Of a stretch of DNA of 40,128 nucleotides, positions 17,085 to 25,917 are shown one piece after another. The stretch spans positions 1 to 40,128 of the forward strand of contig USHO01000001.1 in NCBI GenBank assembly GCA_900554485.1, given 5' to 3'. The stretch is from an uncultured Eubacteriales bacterium (GTDB taxonomy: Bacteria; Bacillota; Clostridia; Christensenellales; Borkfalkiaceae). Within the stretch, counting starts at the first letter, position 1; each line of letters starts with the position of its first letter. The translations under genes and the position numbers were made by a program. Under the pieces are notes generated by a model. The model searched no databases and had not been told where the DNA came from. It saw nothing but the letters and a program-made list of their open reading frames with translations.

Positions 17085-18848
17085 ATGAATAAAAATGCCA
17101 ACGGCAGAATTCTCGCTCTCAGACGTAGTGCGGACTACATGAAAAGGAGCCTTGTTTGGGTAGTGATAGCCCTGATACTTGCGGCGGCAAGCGCGGTAAT
17201 AACGATCATCGGTCCCGATAAAGTCGGCGATATAGCAAATATCATGTCGGACGGACTCTTCGGCTCGATTGACCTCGGAGCGATCGCAAAAATCGGTATC
17301 GCTTTAATCTGCCTGTACTGTTTCAGCGCGGCTTTCGGATTTCTGCAACAATATATAATGGCTGTGGTTACTTTGAAAATGTCGTATAAACTCCGCGGAG
17401 AATTGTCCGCAAAGATAAACAAAGTACCGCAGAAATATTTCAATACTACATCGCAGGGCGACGTGTTAAGCCGTATTACAAACGACGTCTCGACTCTTCA
17501 GCAAGGGCTTACAAACAGTCTTCCGACTATAATAGGTGCGGTTACGCAATTTGTCGGGTGTCTGATTATGATGTTTGTTACCGAATGGCGACTTGCGCTT
17601 ATTTCGCTCGGGATAACATTTCTCGGGATGGCTCTGACTGTCGTTATAATGAAGAGATCGCAGAGATACTTTGTGGCAAGGCAGAAGTGTCTCGGCGAAC
17701 TTAACGGGTATATCGAAGAGACGTATTCCGGACACGAGGCGATAAGGCTTTCCAGAGCAGATAAAAAAGTTAATTCGACATTTGACAAATTAAATCTCGA
17801 CGTTTACGATGCTAACTGGAAATCTCAGTTTTTATCCGGAATAATGCAACCCGTCATGAGTGTGATAAGCAACGTCGCGTATGTCGCCGTATGTGTTTTC
17901 GGATCTGTATTCGTAGTAAACGGAACGATAAAATTCGGTGTCATAGTTTCGTTCATTCTGTATGTCAGACTTTTTACTTCGCCGCTTACGCAGATAGCGC
18001 AGGGGCTTACGAATCTGCAGACAGCATCGGCGTCGGCGCACAGAATATTCGATTTTCTCGAAAGCGAAGAAATGCCGGACGAAAGCGAAAAAAACAAAGA
18101 ACTTCTTTCCGTCAGGGGCGACGTAGAATTTTCTCACGTCAGATTCGCTTATCCCGATACGCCCGATAAAATCGTTATCAAAGATTTTTCCGCAAGGGCG
18201 AAAGCCGGACAGAAAATTGCGATAGTAGGTCCTACCGGGGCGGGTAAAACCACAATGGTTAATCTGCTTATGAGGTTTTTCGATATAAACGGCGGAGATA
18301 TTACGATAGACGGAGTGTCTATCAACGATATTACGCGAGAAAATGACCATAAACTGTTTTCTATGGTATTACAGGATACCTGGCTGTTTGAGGGAACGGT
18401 TCGCGAAAATCTTGTATACAATATGAAAGGTATAACCGACGAACGGCTCGAAGAGGTATGCAAAGCGTGCGGACTCGATAAATTCGTGCATTCTCTTCCC
18501 GAAGGATTCGATACCGTATTGTCTGAAAACACTTCTGTTTCGACGGGACAAAAGCAATTATTGACTATAGCCCGTGCCATGTTACAGAATTCTCCGATGC
18601 TGATACTTGACGAGGCAACTTCGTCGGTCGACACCCGCACGGAACTGGTGATTCAACGCGCGATGGACGAACTTATGAAGGGAAGAACAAGTTTTGTCAT
18701 AGCGCATCGTCTGTCAACGATCAAAAACGCCGATCTGATTCTGGTGATGAACGGCGGAGACGTCATCGAAAGCGGTTCGCACGACGAACTGATGAGAAAA
18801 GGCGGATTTTACGCCGAATTGTATAACAGTCAATTTTCAAACAGTTGA
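17085..18848 (+). CDS. ABC exporter half-transporter B (catalytic-site subunit)
   Basis: Partner of the preceding gene: 587 residues, six membrane helices followed by an ATPase domain. Walker A GPTGAGKTT is at 382-390, Walker B ILDE has the catalytic Glu510 and the switch loop keeps His541. Its signature is altered to STGQ (486-489) instead of SGGQ. Glu here with the intact signature of the partner gives one working site; Asp in the partner with STGQ here gives the degenerate site. ATG 17085 has GAGGTG six bases upstream; an in-frame GTG at 17076 overlaps that site. A terminator follows. Confidence 0.94.
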   Translation: MNKNANGRILALRRSADYMKRSLVWVVIALILAAASAVITIIGPDKVGDIANIMSDGLFGSIDLGAIAKIGIALICLYCFSAAFGFLQQYIMAVVTLKMSYKLRGELSAKINKVPQKYFNTTSQGDVLSRITNDVSTLQQGLTNSLPTIIGAVTQFVGCLIMMFVTEWRLALISLGITFLGMALTVVIMKRSQRYFVARQKCLGELNGYIEETYSGHEAIRLSRADKKVNSTFDKLNLDVYDANWKSQFLSGIMQPVMSVISNVAYVAVCVFGSVFVVNGTIKFGVIVSFILYVRLFTSPLTQIAQGLTNLQTASASAHRIFDFLESEEMPDESEKNKELLSVRGDVEFSHVRFAYPDTPDKIVIKDFSARAKAGQKIAIVGPTGAGKTTMVNLLMRFFDINGGDITIDGVSINDITRENDHKLFSMVLQDTWLFEGTVRENLVYNMKGITDERLEEVCKACGLDKFVHSLPEGFDTVLSENTSVSTGQKQLLTIARAMLQNSPMLILDEATSSVDTRTELVIQRAMDELMKGRTSFVIAHRLSTIKNADLILVMNGGDVIESGSHDELMRKGGFYAELYNSQFSNS

Positions 18849-18868
18849 TCGGCAATAAATTTTATCCG

Positions 18869-18903
18869 AATGAGGTAACCCGAAACGGTTTACCTCATTT
18901 TTT
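18869..18903 (+). terminator. Terminator after the ABC exporter operon
   Basis: Left arm AATGAGGTAACC (18869-18880) pairs with 18887-18899 with a single bulged T. The loop is CGAAAC and six Ts run from 18898. Confidence 0.86.
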
Positions 18904-18954
18904 CATATACTGAAATGGTCGCATGCAGTCTCGTTATGAAATTTATCGTGTTTT

Positions 18955-18988
18955 ATTGCTTGCGGAATCAAGCAATATATGATATAAT
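18955..18988 (+). promoter_or_regulatory. Extended -10 promoter with 8-6-8 inverted repeat
   Basis: Perfect arms ATTGCTTG (18955-18962) and CAAGCAAT (18969-18976) surround CGGAAT. The -10 TATAAT (18983-18988) is preceded by TGA, giving an extended -10, and the -35 TTGCGG (18960-18965) sits inside the repeat at 17-base spacing. A dimeric regulator probably binds over the -35. It serves the lipoprotein gene about 87 bases downstream. The rest of the gap 18904-19081 shows no gene. Confidence 0.7.
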
Positions 18989-19081
18989 AAATAAAATATT
19001 TTCGCATCTATGTATTTTAACCGAAACAAGAATTTATACCGCCGCATTATGAAACAGTAACAAAATCAAAGGAGATATAAT

Positions 19082-20431
19082 ATGAAAAAAAGAATCACAA
19101 GATTGATCGTCGCGGCTTTCGTCGCGATAATCATGTCGGGAATTTCGGCATGCAAGAATAGCGAGACGAAAAAAACCGATGACTTCGCCGATCTGATCGC
19201 AGCCAGAGATGCCGCTCTCGATACGGTCGACGGGTATACTTTTGCCCGACATTTTGTTTTGTCGCGCGGTGAAAATTCGCGGACGATTAATCTGTCGGAA
19301 ACAAAGAACGGCAACAAGTATTATTCCGTCGAAGAACACGAATCCGTGTTAAACGGAGTAAAAAGGCGTGAAGCGAAGACCACAAAAGTAATAAAAACCG
19401 TGACGGTCGACGGGGTCGAACGAACAAAACTCTACGAAAAAACAGAATCACCCGAAAGCGGTGAAATCTTTTCAGAAAGCGGAAGATATGTCGCGCCGGA
19501 TAAAGCGGAAGAAGAGATGAGTTATTCGCCCGCCGATGCGATGGAGGAATATCTGATCGGTAAAGGCGAAACATACGACGATATTTGCAAAATAATTGTC
19601 GACGAGTGCGAAACCGACGACATATTGTTTTCTCTCGAACGCGGCGACGACGATTCCGTTACGTTCGGCTATGCCATGGAATATCGCCGGGAATCCGATT
19701 CGTCCGAAGACAGTTATTCGATAGTCGGAACATATAAGGCGCGTATTATAGCAAAAGACGGTAAAATAACCGAAGTAGGATACGATGACGAATATGAAGT
19801 CGTTTACGAAGATGTAACGAAAAATTTCACGGAATCCGATTGCGAAACGATAAATTTCTCTTATAACGATTTCGACGACGCGTTTTATAACGGTATTTCG
19901 GTTGAAACCGATACGACCGAAAACGAGTATATCGGCTATATAGAATTCAAAATTAACGGCTATATGTATTCTCCGACTATGTATGTTCCCGTCGGCGATA
20001 CCGTTACAAATGCCGACGTAATGAATTTCTTCGGCGATTTTGATACGCAAAGTACTTTTATAACCATAAGATCCGAAGTTTTATTGCCGCAGATTTCGAT
20101 TTTTATCGACAAGGCTATGACGACGCCGTTTACCGCAATAACCGTTGACGAATATCGCGGAAGAACGATGTTATATGTCAGAATGACTCCGCCGACAGAT
20201 AAAGCGTGGGTTATCAGCGTAATCGATATTTACGACGAAAACAATAATTATAAATATCAGATGATCAGATATGTTCAGGGAACTATGTCGCAAGGGGATA
20301 CCGCTTATTTTAATGCAGACAATTCTCTGAGCGGGCACAGGGTAATATCCGTAGACGGCGGCGAGCCTTCCGCCGACGGTAAATATTATTTCGATAAAGG
20401 TACGATTCACGTATTCGTTATAGAGAGATAA
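19082..20431 (+). CDS. Predicted lipoprotein of unknown function
   Basis: Protein of 449 residues. It begins with basic residues and a hydrophobic helix ending in the lipobox ISAC with Cys24, so it should be exported and lipid-anchored on the outer face of the membrane. The mature part is acidic and rich in Asp, Glu, Ser, Thr and Tyr, with beta-type repeats of aromatic residues, and shows no cysteines or catalytic motif that I recognise. The last 40 residues (ISVDGGEPSADGKYYFDKGTIHVFVIER) look like a separate small beta unit. AAAGGAG precedes the ATG. It is a single-gene unit with its own regulated promoter. No function is assigned. Confidence 0.82.
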   Translation: MKKRITRLIVAAFVAIIMSGISACKNSETKKTDDFADLIAARDAALDTVDGYTFARHFVLSRGENSRTINLSETKNGNKYYSVEEHESVLNGVKRREAKTTKVIKTVTVDGVERTKLYEKTESPESGEIFSESGRYVAPDKAEEEMSYSPADAMEEYLIGKGETYDDICKIIVDECETDDILFSLERGDDDSVTFGYAMEYRRESDSSEDSYSIVGTYKARIIAKDGKITEVGYDDEYEVVYEDVTKNFTESDCETINFSYNDFDDAFYNGISVETDTTENEYIGYIEFKINGYMYSPTMYVPVGDTVTNADVMNFFGDFDTQSTFITIRSEVLLPQISIFIDKAMTTPFTAITVDEYRGRTMLYVRMTPPTDKAWVISVIDIYDENNNYKYQMIRYVQGTMSQGDTAYFNADNSLSGHRVISVDGGEPSADGKYYFDKGTIHVFVIER

Positions 20432-20452
20432 AACAAACGTTTGTGATCGGCG

Positions 20453-20468
20453 AAAAAATTCGTTTTTT
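20453..20468 (+). terminator. Possible weak terminator A6-TTCG-T6
   Basis: Six As (20453-20458), a TTCG loop and six Ts (20463-20468) would form a very AU-rich stem with a stable tetraloop, 21 bases after the lipoprotein stop. The rest of the gap before dgt is AT-rich and holds only the dgt promoter. Confidence 0.3.
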
Positions 20469-20504
20469 AAATTTTTATAAATTTCTTCAAAAAATTAGAG
20501 GGTT

Positions 20505-20532
20505 TTTACATTTTTATATAGAATAATATAAT
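20505..20532 (+). promoter_or_regulatory. Sigma-A promoter for dgt-dnaG-rpoD operon
   Basis: TTTACA (20505-20510) and a perfect TATAAT (20527-20532) are 16 bases apart. The predicted start gives a leader of only about 18 bases before dgt. Confidence 0.65.
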
Positions 20533-20556
20533 AGAGTAATATTTTGTGAGAAATAT

Positions 20557-21576
20557 ATGGGCGGAATCTTCTTTAACGAAAAACAAAAGACTTATGAAAA
20601 AGAACGCGCTTTCTTTTCGCCTTACGCATGTTTTTCCGAAAACACGCGGGGCAGAGAAAGGGTTGAAGAGCCGTGTCCTATGCGTACGGAATTTCAACGT
20701 GACAGAGACAGAATAATTTATTCAAAAGCCTTCCGCAGATTAAAGAATAAAACGCAGGTTTTCTTTTCCCCGGAAGGAGACCACTATATGACGCGTCTTA
20801 CTCATACCCTTGACGTGGCGCAGATTGCTCGTTCTATTTCCAGATGTCTGTCGCTTAACGAAGATTTATCAGAGGCGATCGCCCTCGGTCACGATCTTGG
20901 ACATACTCCTTTCGGGCATTCCGGGGAAAGAGTTCTTAACAGATTGAATCCGCACGGTTTTGAACACAACGTTCAGTCGTTGAGGGTGGTTGAGAAATTG
21001 GAAAACGACGGAGAAGGGCTGAATCTGACATACGAAGTTCGCGACGGTATAGTCGAACACAAAAAATCAGGGCATCCGCATACATGCGAGGGGAAAGTCG
21101 TATCTTTTTCGGACAGAATAGCATACCTCAATCACGATATAGACGATGCGTTTCGCGCAGGCATTATAACCGAACGCGATCTTCCCGAAAAAACGATTAA
21201 GGTTCTCGGCAGGACGACAAGCGAACGTATAAACACGATGATATTGTCGGTGTACGAAAGTTCGCTCGGTAAAAGCGAAATTACACTCGGAGACGAAATA
21301 TCGGCGGCAGCGGACGAATTGCGTGATTTTATGTTTGAAAAGGTATACATAGGTTCTGCAGCCAAAGCCGAAGAGGGCAGAGCGGAACAAATGATAGAAC
21401 TTATGTACGGGTATTTCAAAACTCATAAGGACAAGTTGCCCGAATTTTATCTGAAAGAATTGGAAACATACGACGAAGATACGGTCGTGTCCGATTATAT
21501 TTCAAGTATGACGGACAGGTATGCGGTTTACGCATTTGAAGAAATCTTTGTGCCGAAGAATTTCTTCTTAAGATAA
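20557..21576 (+). CDS. dgt: Deoxyguanosinetriphosphate triphosphohydrolase-like protein
   Basis: HD-domain enzyme that hydrolyses dNTPs (typically dGTP) to deoxynucleoside and triphosphate, lowering or balancing dNTP pools. The metal-binding residues are visible in RLTHTLDVAQIARSI (first His), HDLGHTPFGHSGE (HD pair) and SFSDRIAYLNHDIDD (last Asp). The 339-residue length matches the short Gram-positive dgt type. It is first in the dgt-dnaG-rpoD cluster, a known Clostridia arrangement. The start ATG 20557 has only a weak GTGAG upstream. Confidence 0.92.
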   Translation: MGGIFFNEKQKTYEKERAFFSPYACFSENTRGRERVEEPCPMRTEFQRDRDRIIYSKAFRRLKNKTQVFFSPEGDHYMTRLTHTLDVAQIARSISRCLSLNEDLSEAIALGHDLGHTPFGHSGERVLNRLNPHGFEHNVQSLRVVEKLENDGEGLNLTYEVRDGIVEHKKSGHPHTCEGKVVSFSDRIAYLNHDIDDAFRAGIITERDLPEKTIKVLGRTTSERINTMILSVYESSLGKSEITLGDEISAAADELRDFMFEKVYIGSAAKAEEGRAEQMIELMYGYFKTHKDKLPEFYLKELETYDEDTVVSDYISSMTDRYAVYAFEEIFVPKNFFLR

Positions 21577-21616
21577 CCACGTTATTATCGTAAAATGAAA
21601 AAAGGAGGCGGGCAGT

Positions 21617-23419
21617 TTGGCGTTAGACGAAAATTTCATAAACGACCTTAAAGCAAAGAACGATATAGTTGACGTCGTCGGTAAATATTGTGTTCTGAAA
21701 AAACGCGGTAACGTAAATTACTGGGCTTGCTGTCCGTTGCCAGGACATTCGGAAAAAACGCCGTCGTTTACGGTTAATTCCGCGGGGCAGTTTTTCAAGT
21801 GTTTCGGATGTGGGCGCGGCGGAGACGTGATTACATTCGTCAGGACTATGGAGAACCTAGATTATGTAGGCGCGGTGAGGTATCTTGCGGAACGGGCCGG
21901 ACTGGCTCTTCCGGACGACGACAGAGATTATAAACAGATAGCGAAAGATCGTTCCGACAGAGAAAGATTGCTGTCTCTTATGAAGACGACGGCGTATTTC
22001 TATGTGAACAACCTCAAAACCGGCAATGCCGTACTTCATCGCGAATATCTGAAAAAACGCGGAATAGACGCAAAAACGGCCACGGCTTTCGGATTAGGCG
22101 CATCGCTCGATATGTTTTCCCTTCCGTCTCATCTGAAATCTAAAGGTTTTACCGAAGAAGAAATGTTGAAATGCGGCGTATGTCAGCGCAGGGATAGAGA
22201 CAACGGGAAATCTTTCGTATATGATGCGCTGTCGGGCAGACTTATTATCCCGATAATCAACAATCTCGGCAGTGTCGTGGCATTCGGCGGAAGACTTCTC
22301 GAACAAAAACCGAATTTTGCCAAATACAAAAATACGAAAGAGACCGAACTGTTTGTTAAAAACAGAACATTGTACAATATCAATAATCTGAAAAAAGAGA
22401 AGAATCTTTACGGTTTATCGGATATAATTATGGTTGAAGGGTATATGGACGTAATTTCCGTATATTCCGGCGGATTCAGGAACGTGGTTGCGTCGATGGG
22501 GACATCTTTAACCGTCGAACAGGCGCGAATGCTTAAACGTTACGCCGATACCGTGCTTATCAGTTACGACGGCGACGGCGCAGGTCAGAAAGCTACAATC
22601 AGAGGGCTTGAAATCCTTGCTAACGAGGGATTAACTGTCAGAGTTGTTCAACTTCCGGACGGGCTGGATCCCGACGACGTTATAAAAAAACGCGGAGCGG
22701 ATACGTACGGCAAACTTCTCAAAGAGAGCATACCTCTGACCGATTTCAAGTTACAGAATCTGAAAAAAGAATTCGATATAAACGATACGACGGGTAAACG
22801 TCGGTATATCGCCGAAGCGATAAAAATAATATCGAAGGTCGAATCGGAAAGCGTAAAAGAAGATTTGTTGCGCAAACTCGGCAAAGATACCGGTACGACA
22901 TACGAGTCTTTAAGCAGAGACGTTTCAAAAGTGGAAAGCGTCGGAAAAACAAAAACAGGCGAAACCGTCGAAAAGGCGACCGAAGCCGTCGAGCAGAAAA
23001 GCAGAAACGCCGGCGCGGCAAGATTCGCGCTTTGCGCTATGCTGTTCAATAAGCCGTATTCAAAATATGCCGATTTAAGCGGTTTCGATTTGTTGCCCGT
23101 TCACAGAAGATTGTGGGATACCGTAGCCTCATACCGCGAACAAGGGAGAGAGGCGTTCCCGTCGGAACTTGCAAGCGAGTTTTCCGGTGACGAACTTACG
23201 GAGTACAACGCCGTTCTTTCTGCGGGCGACAGCGTATTCGGTACGTCAGGAGAGCGAAAGTATTTTATCGATTGTATCAATTCTCTGAAAAAAGAGACTC
23301 TCGAAAACGAACTTAAAGAGTTGAATGCGGTTTATTCCGCAGAAACCGACACCGAAAAAAGAAAAGAACTTCTGCCCGCGATTGCGGGCGTAACCGCAAA
23401 ACTTTCAACGCTTAAATAG
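21617..23419 (+). CDS. dnaG: DNA primase
   Basis: Makes RNA primers for lagging-strand replication. An N-terminal CHC2 zinc domain (about 30-95) precedes the catalytic core and TOPRIM domain (IIMVEGYMDVISVYSGGFRNVVASMGTSLT, then LISYDGDGAGQKA). A C-terminal helicase-binding region follows (about 470-600). The first zinc half is Cys39-x4-His44 (CPLPGH) rather than the common Cys-x2-His (CPFH); the second is Cys62-x2-Cys65. The start is TTG 21617, supported by AAAGGAGG at 21601-21608. The length of 600 is normal. Confidence 0.96.
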   Translation: MALDENFINDLKAKNDIVDVVGKYCVLKKRGNVNYWACCPLPGHSEKTPSFTVNSAGQFFKCFGCGRGGDVITFVRTMENLDYVGAVRYLAERAGLALPDDDRDYKQIAKDRSDRERLLSLMKTTAYFYVNNLKTGNAVLHREYLKKRGIDAKTATAFGLGASLDMFSLPSHLKSKGFTEEEMLKCGVCQRRDRDNGKSFVYDALSGRLIIPIINNLGSVVAFGGRLLEQKPNFAKYKNTKETELFVKNRTLYNINNLKKEKNLYGLSDIIMVEGYMDVISVYSGGFRNVVASMGTSLTVEQARMLKRYADTVLISYDGDGAGQKATIRGLEILANEGLTVRVVQLPDGLDPDDVIKKRGADTYGKLLKESIPLTDFKLQNLKKEFDINDTTGKRRYIAEAIKIISKVESESVKEDLLRKLGKDTGTTYESLSRDVSKVESVGKTKTGETVEKATEAVEQKSRNAGAARFALCAMLFNKPYSKYADLSGFDLLPVHRRLWDTVASYREQGREAFPSELASEFSGDELTEYNAVLSAGDSVFGTSGERKYFIDCINSLKKETLENELKELNAVYSAETDTEKRKELLPAIAGVTAKLSTLK

Positions 23420-23435
23420 CGGAGGATAAAACCAT

Positions 23436-24491
23436 ATGAGCATTACCGAAGAACAATTAGAACAATTAAAAAACGATTTCGTCGCGGTATATAAGCCGAA
23501 GGGCAGTATCGGGTCGGATACGCTTTGCGATAAACTCGAAAAGATAGATATCGATTCGTCGCAAATGGAAGAGATTTATAAGGTTCTCGAAGACAACGGG
23601 ATCAGGATTGTCGACGATTACGAGAAAGACAAAGAACTTTACGATCAGTTACTGAAAGAAATCAGTATGGACGATCCCGTAAAGATGTACCTTAAAGATA
23701 TAGGTAAAGTACCGTTACTTTCTGCCGATGACGAAATCGATCTTGCGAGAAAGATGATGGACGGCGACGAAGACGCAAAACGAGAACTATCGGTCGCAAA
23801 CCTTCGACTCGTCGTTTCTATCGCAAAGAGATACGTAGGTAGGGGCATGCAGTTTCTCGATTTGATTCAGGAAGGTAACCTTGGGCTTATGAAAGCCGTA
23901 GAGAAGTTTGATTATCAGAAGGGTTTCAAATTTTCCACTTATGCAACATGGTGGATACGTCAGGCGATAACCCGTGCGATTGCCGACCAGGCGAGGACGA
24001 TAAGAATACCCGTTCACATGGTCGAAACTATAAATAAAGTCGTCAGGGTGCAGAGACTTCTGTTACAGCAATACGGCAGAGAGCCGACGCCCGAGGAAAT
24101 CGCAAAAGAAATGGGCATACCGGAACAGCGTGTCATTGAAATTCTGAAAATCTCGCAGGATCCCGTCTCGCTCGAAACACCTATCGGCGAGGAGGAGGAC
24201 AGCCATCTCGGCGACTTTATAGAGGACGAGCAGGCTCTTGCGCCGACGGACATCGTTGCAAGCAATCTTCTGAAAGAGCAACTTATCAAAGTACTTGATA
24301 CGCTTACGCCCAGAGAGGAAAAGGTTTTAAGGTTGCGTTACGGTCTTGACGACGGTAAACCGAGGACATTGGAAGAGGTCGGTAAGGAATTCAACGTTAC
24401 GCGTGAACGTATTCGTCAGATAGAGGCGAAAGCACTTCGTAAACTTCGTCATCCGTCCAGAAGTAAGAGGTTGAAAGAATTCATTGACTAA
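23436..24491 (+). CDS. rpoD: RNA polymerase primary sigma factor RpoD/SigA
   Basis: Main vegetative sigma factor. A short region 1.1-like N-terminus (1-70) is followed by region 1.2 (DPVKMYLKDIGKVPLL), region 2 (ANLRLVVSIAKRYVGRGMQFLDLIQEGNLGLMKAVEKFDYQKGFKFSTYATWWIRQAI), region 3 and region 4 with the HTH (LEEVGKEFNVTRERIRQIEAKALRKLRH). The length of 351 is typical of compact Gram-positive SigA. GGAGG lies upstream of ATG 23436. It overlaps trmK by 8 bases. The matches to TTGACA/TATAAT seen at many promoters here are what this factor should recognise. Confidence 0.97.
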   Translation: MSITEEQLEQLKNDFVAVYKPKGSIGSDTLCDKLEKIDIDSSQMEEIYKVLEDNGIRIVDDYEKDKELYDQLLKEISMDDPVKMYLKDIGKVPLLSADDEIDLARKMMDGDEDAKRELSVANLRLVVSIAKRYVGRGMQFLDLIQEGNLGLMKAVEKFDYQKGFKFSTYATWWIRQAITRAIADQARTIRIPVHMVETINKVVRVQRLLLQQYGREPTPEEIAKEMGIPEQRVIEILKISQDPVSLETPIGEEEDSHLGDFIEDEQALAPTDIVASNLLKEQLIKVLDTLTPREEKVLRLRYGLDDGKPRTLEEVGKEFNVTRERIRQIEAKALRKLRHPSRSKRLKEFID

Positions 24492-25119
24492 ACGACTCGA
24501 AACTCTTTTATCGCTTATACCGCAATGCGGAATTTTCGCGGATATAGGTTGCGATCACGGGTATATCGCAAACGCAATGCTTTTACGTCGTAAATGCGAA
24601 AGGGTAATCGTTTCGGATATATCCGCCGAGTGTCTGAAAAAAGCCGAGACTCTGTTATCGCAGAACTTTCCCGATAAATTTGCTGCCGTCGTGTCGGACG
24701 GATTCGATAACGTCGGTTTTGCGGATTGTGCGCTTATAGCCGGTATGGGCGGAGATATTATTTCCGAAATATTATCGTCGGCAAAAAATCTCCCGGAACA
24801 ACTTGTTCTGCAACCTATGAAAAACACCGAAAAGGTTCGGCGTACGGTTATAGGCTCAGGATATAAAATTTTACGCGATTACACGTTCAGAGACGGTAAA
24901 TTTTACGACGTTCTGGTTGCATGTAAAGGCGACGGAGGGTTTTATACCGATATGGAATATGCGTTCGGGCGAGATAATCTGAAAGAAAAAGGCGACGATT
25001 TCGTCGCAATGATCAATGTGGCTATTGCCGGACTCGAAAATGCCGAAAGCAAAGCATCAGACGACGCAAAAGATAAACTAGAAAAGAGAATTGCACACAT
25101 GCGTGAGGCGTTAAAATGA
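24484..25119 (+). CDS. trmK: tRNA (adenine(22)-N1)-methyltransferase TrmK
   Basis: SAM-dependent enzyme that makes m1A22 in tRNA. The Rossmann motif ADIGCDHGYIANAMLL (about 19-34) and LIAGMGGDIISEIL (about 84-97) are characteristic of the TrmK/YqfN family; a C-terminal helical hairpin follows. The 211-residue length is close to family size. The start is TTG 24484, inside the rpoD end, because it gives the expected opening (TKRLETLLSLIP) directly before motif I. It is coupled to the Nif3 gene by ATGA. In Bacillus the same neighbours (sigA, yqfN, yqfO) occur together. Confidence 0.93.
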   Translation: MTKRLETLLSLIPQCGIFADIGCDHGYIANAMLLRRKCERVIVSDISAECLKKAETLLSQNFPDKFAAVVSDGFDNVGFADCALIAGMGGDIISEILSSAKNLPEQLVLQPMKNTEKVRRTVIGSGYKILRDYTFRDGKFYDVLVACKGDGGFYTDMEYAFGRDNLKEKGDDFVAMINVAIAGLENAESKASDDAKDKLEKRIAHMREALK

Positions 25120-25892
25120 ATTATAAAGATATATTCGCGAAACTTTGCGGTATCGCGCCGATAGAATTATCGGATAAACTGGTGAAACTGGAAGACGGAT
25201 ACGATAACAGCGGAATAATCGTCGGCAATAACGGAAATATAAATAAAATATTGTTTTGTCTGGATTTAACCTGTGAAAGCGTTAAGGCGGCGATTAAAGT
25301 CAACGCCGATATGATAGTTACGCATCATCCCGCAATATATCGACCTGTCAAGGCGGTGGCGGAGAATTCTCCGTTATACGAGTGTATACGCAACAATATT
25401 GCCGTTATATCGATGCATCTGAATCTGGATTGCGCGCAAGAGGGTATAGATTATTATTTTGCCGAAGGACTCGGCGGAAAAATTACAGAAATTATCGAAC
25501 CGCTCGGCGATAATGTCGGGTACGGCAGAGTTTCGGAACTGCATAACGTAACGGCGAAAGACCTGGCGCGGAGATACAGAGAAGTTTTTTCGACGGATAA
25601 ATTCTGGTTATACGGCGATGAAAATAAAAAAATAGAGCGATTGGCATCGTTTTGCGGCGCAGGGCTGGATGAAACGGCTGTCGACGAGGCTGTAAAACGC
25701 GGCGCAGACGCCGTAGCGTCTGCGGATATTCCGCATCATGTTTTATTGAAAGCATTGGAATGCGGATTGATTGTGTTAAGTTGCACCCATTATGCGACCG
25801 AAAATTACGGCGCAGGAAAATTTGCGGATAAATGCCGCGAGATATTAAAAAGCGAAGAAATATATTTCTTCCGCGACGAAAGGTTTGCCTGA
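25116..25892 (+). CDS. Nif3-like dinuclear metal centre protein (YqfO family)
   Basis: Member of the NIF3/DUF34 family, ring-forming proteins with a dinuclear metal site. Metal ligands are visible in THHPAIYRP (His-His), SMHLNLD (His and Asp) and the C-terminal CTHYATE (His and Glu). At 258 residues it is the short form without the internal PII-like insertion of B. subtilis YqfO. It may act as a GTP cyclohydrolase-like or metal-handling protein; the in vivo role is unsettled. It overlaps trmK by 4 bases and is followed by the zinc-ribbon protein that is its usual neighbour. Confidence 0.92.
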   Translation: MNYKDIFAKLCGIAPIELSDKLVKLEDGYDNSGIIVGNNGNINKILFCLDLTCESVKAAIKVNADMIVTHHPAIYRPVKAVAENSPLYECIRNNIAVISMHLNLDCAQEGIDYYFAEGLGGKITEIIEPLGDNVGYGRVSELHNVTAKDLARRYREVFSTDKFWLYGDENKKIERLASFCGAGLDETAVDEAVKRGADAVASADIPHHVLLKALECGLIVLSCTHYATENYGAGKFADKCREILKSEEIYFFRDERFA

Positions 25893-25917
25893 CGTGCGCG
25901 GACGGAAGGAGAAAAAT

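Noticed and set aside
18923..18982. Nineteen-codon open frame covering the inverted repeat upstream of the lipoprotein gene
   Set aside because: No Shine-Dalgarno, and it lies over and upstream of the likely transcript start.
20433..20444. Perfect palindrome ACAAACGTTTGT just after the lipoprotein gene
   Set aside because: Only 12 bases, no T run and no promoter at the right distance; could be chance.
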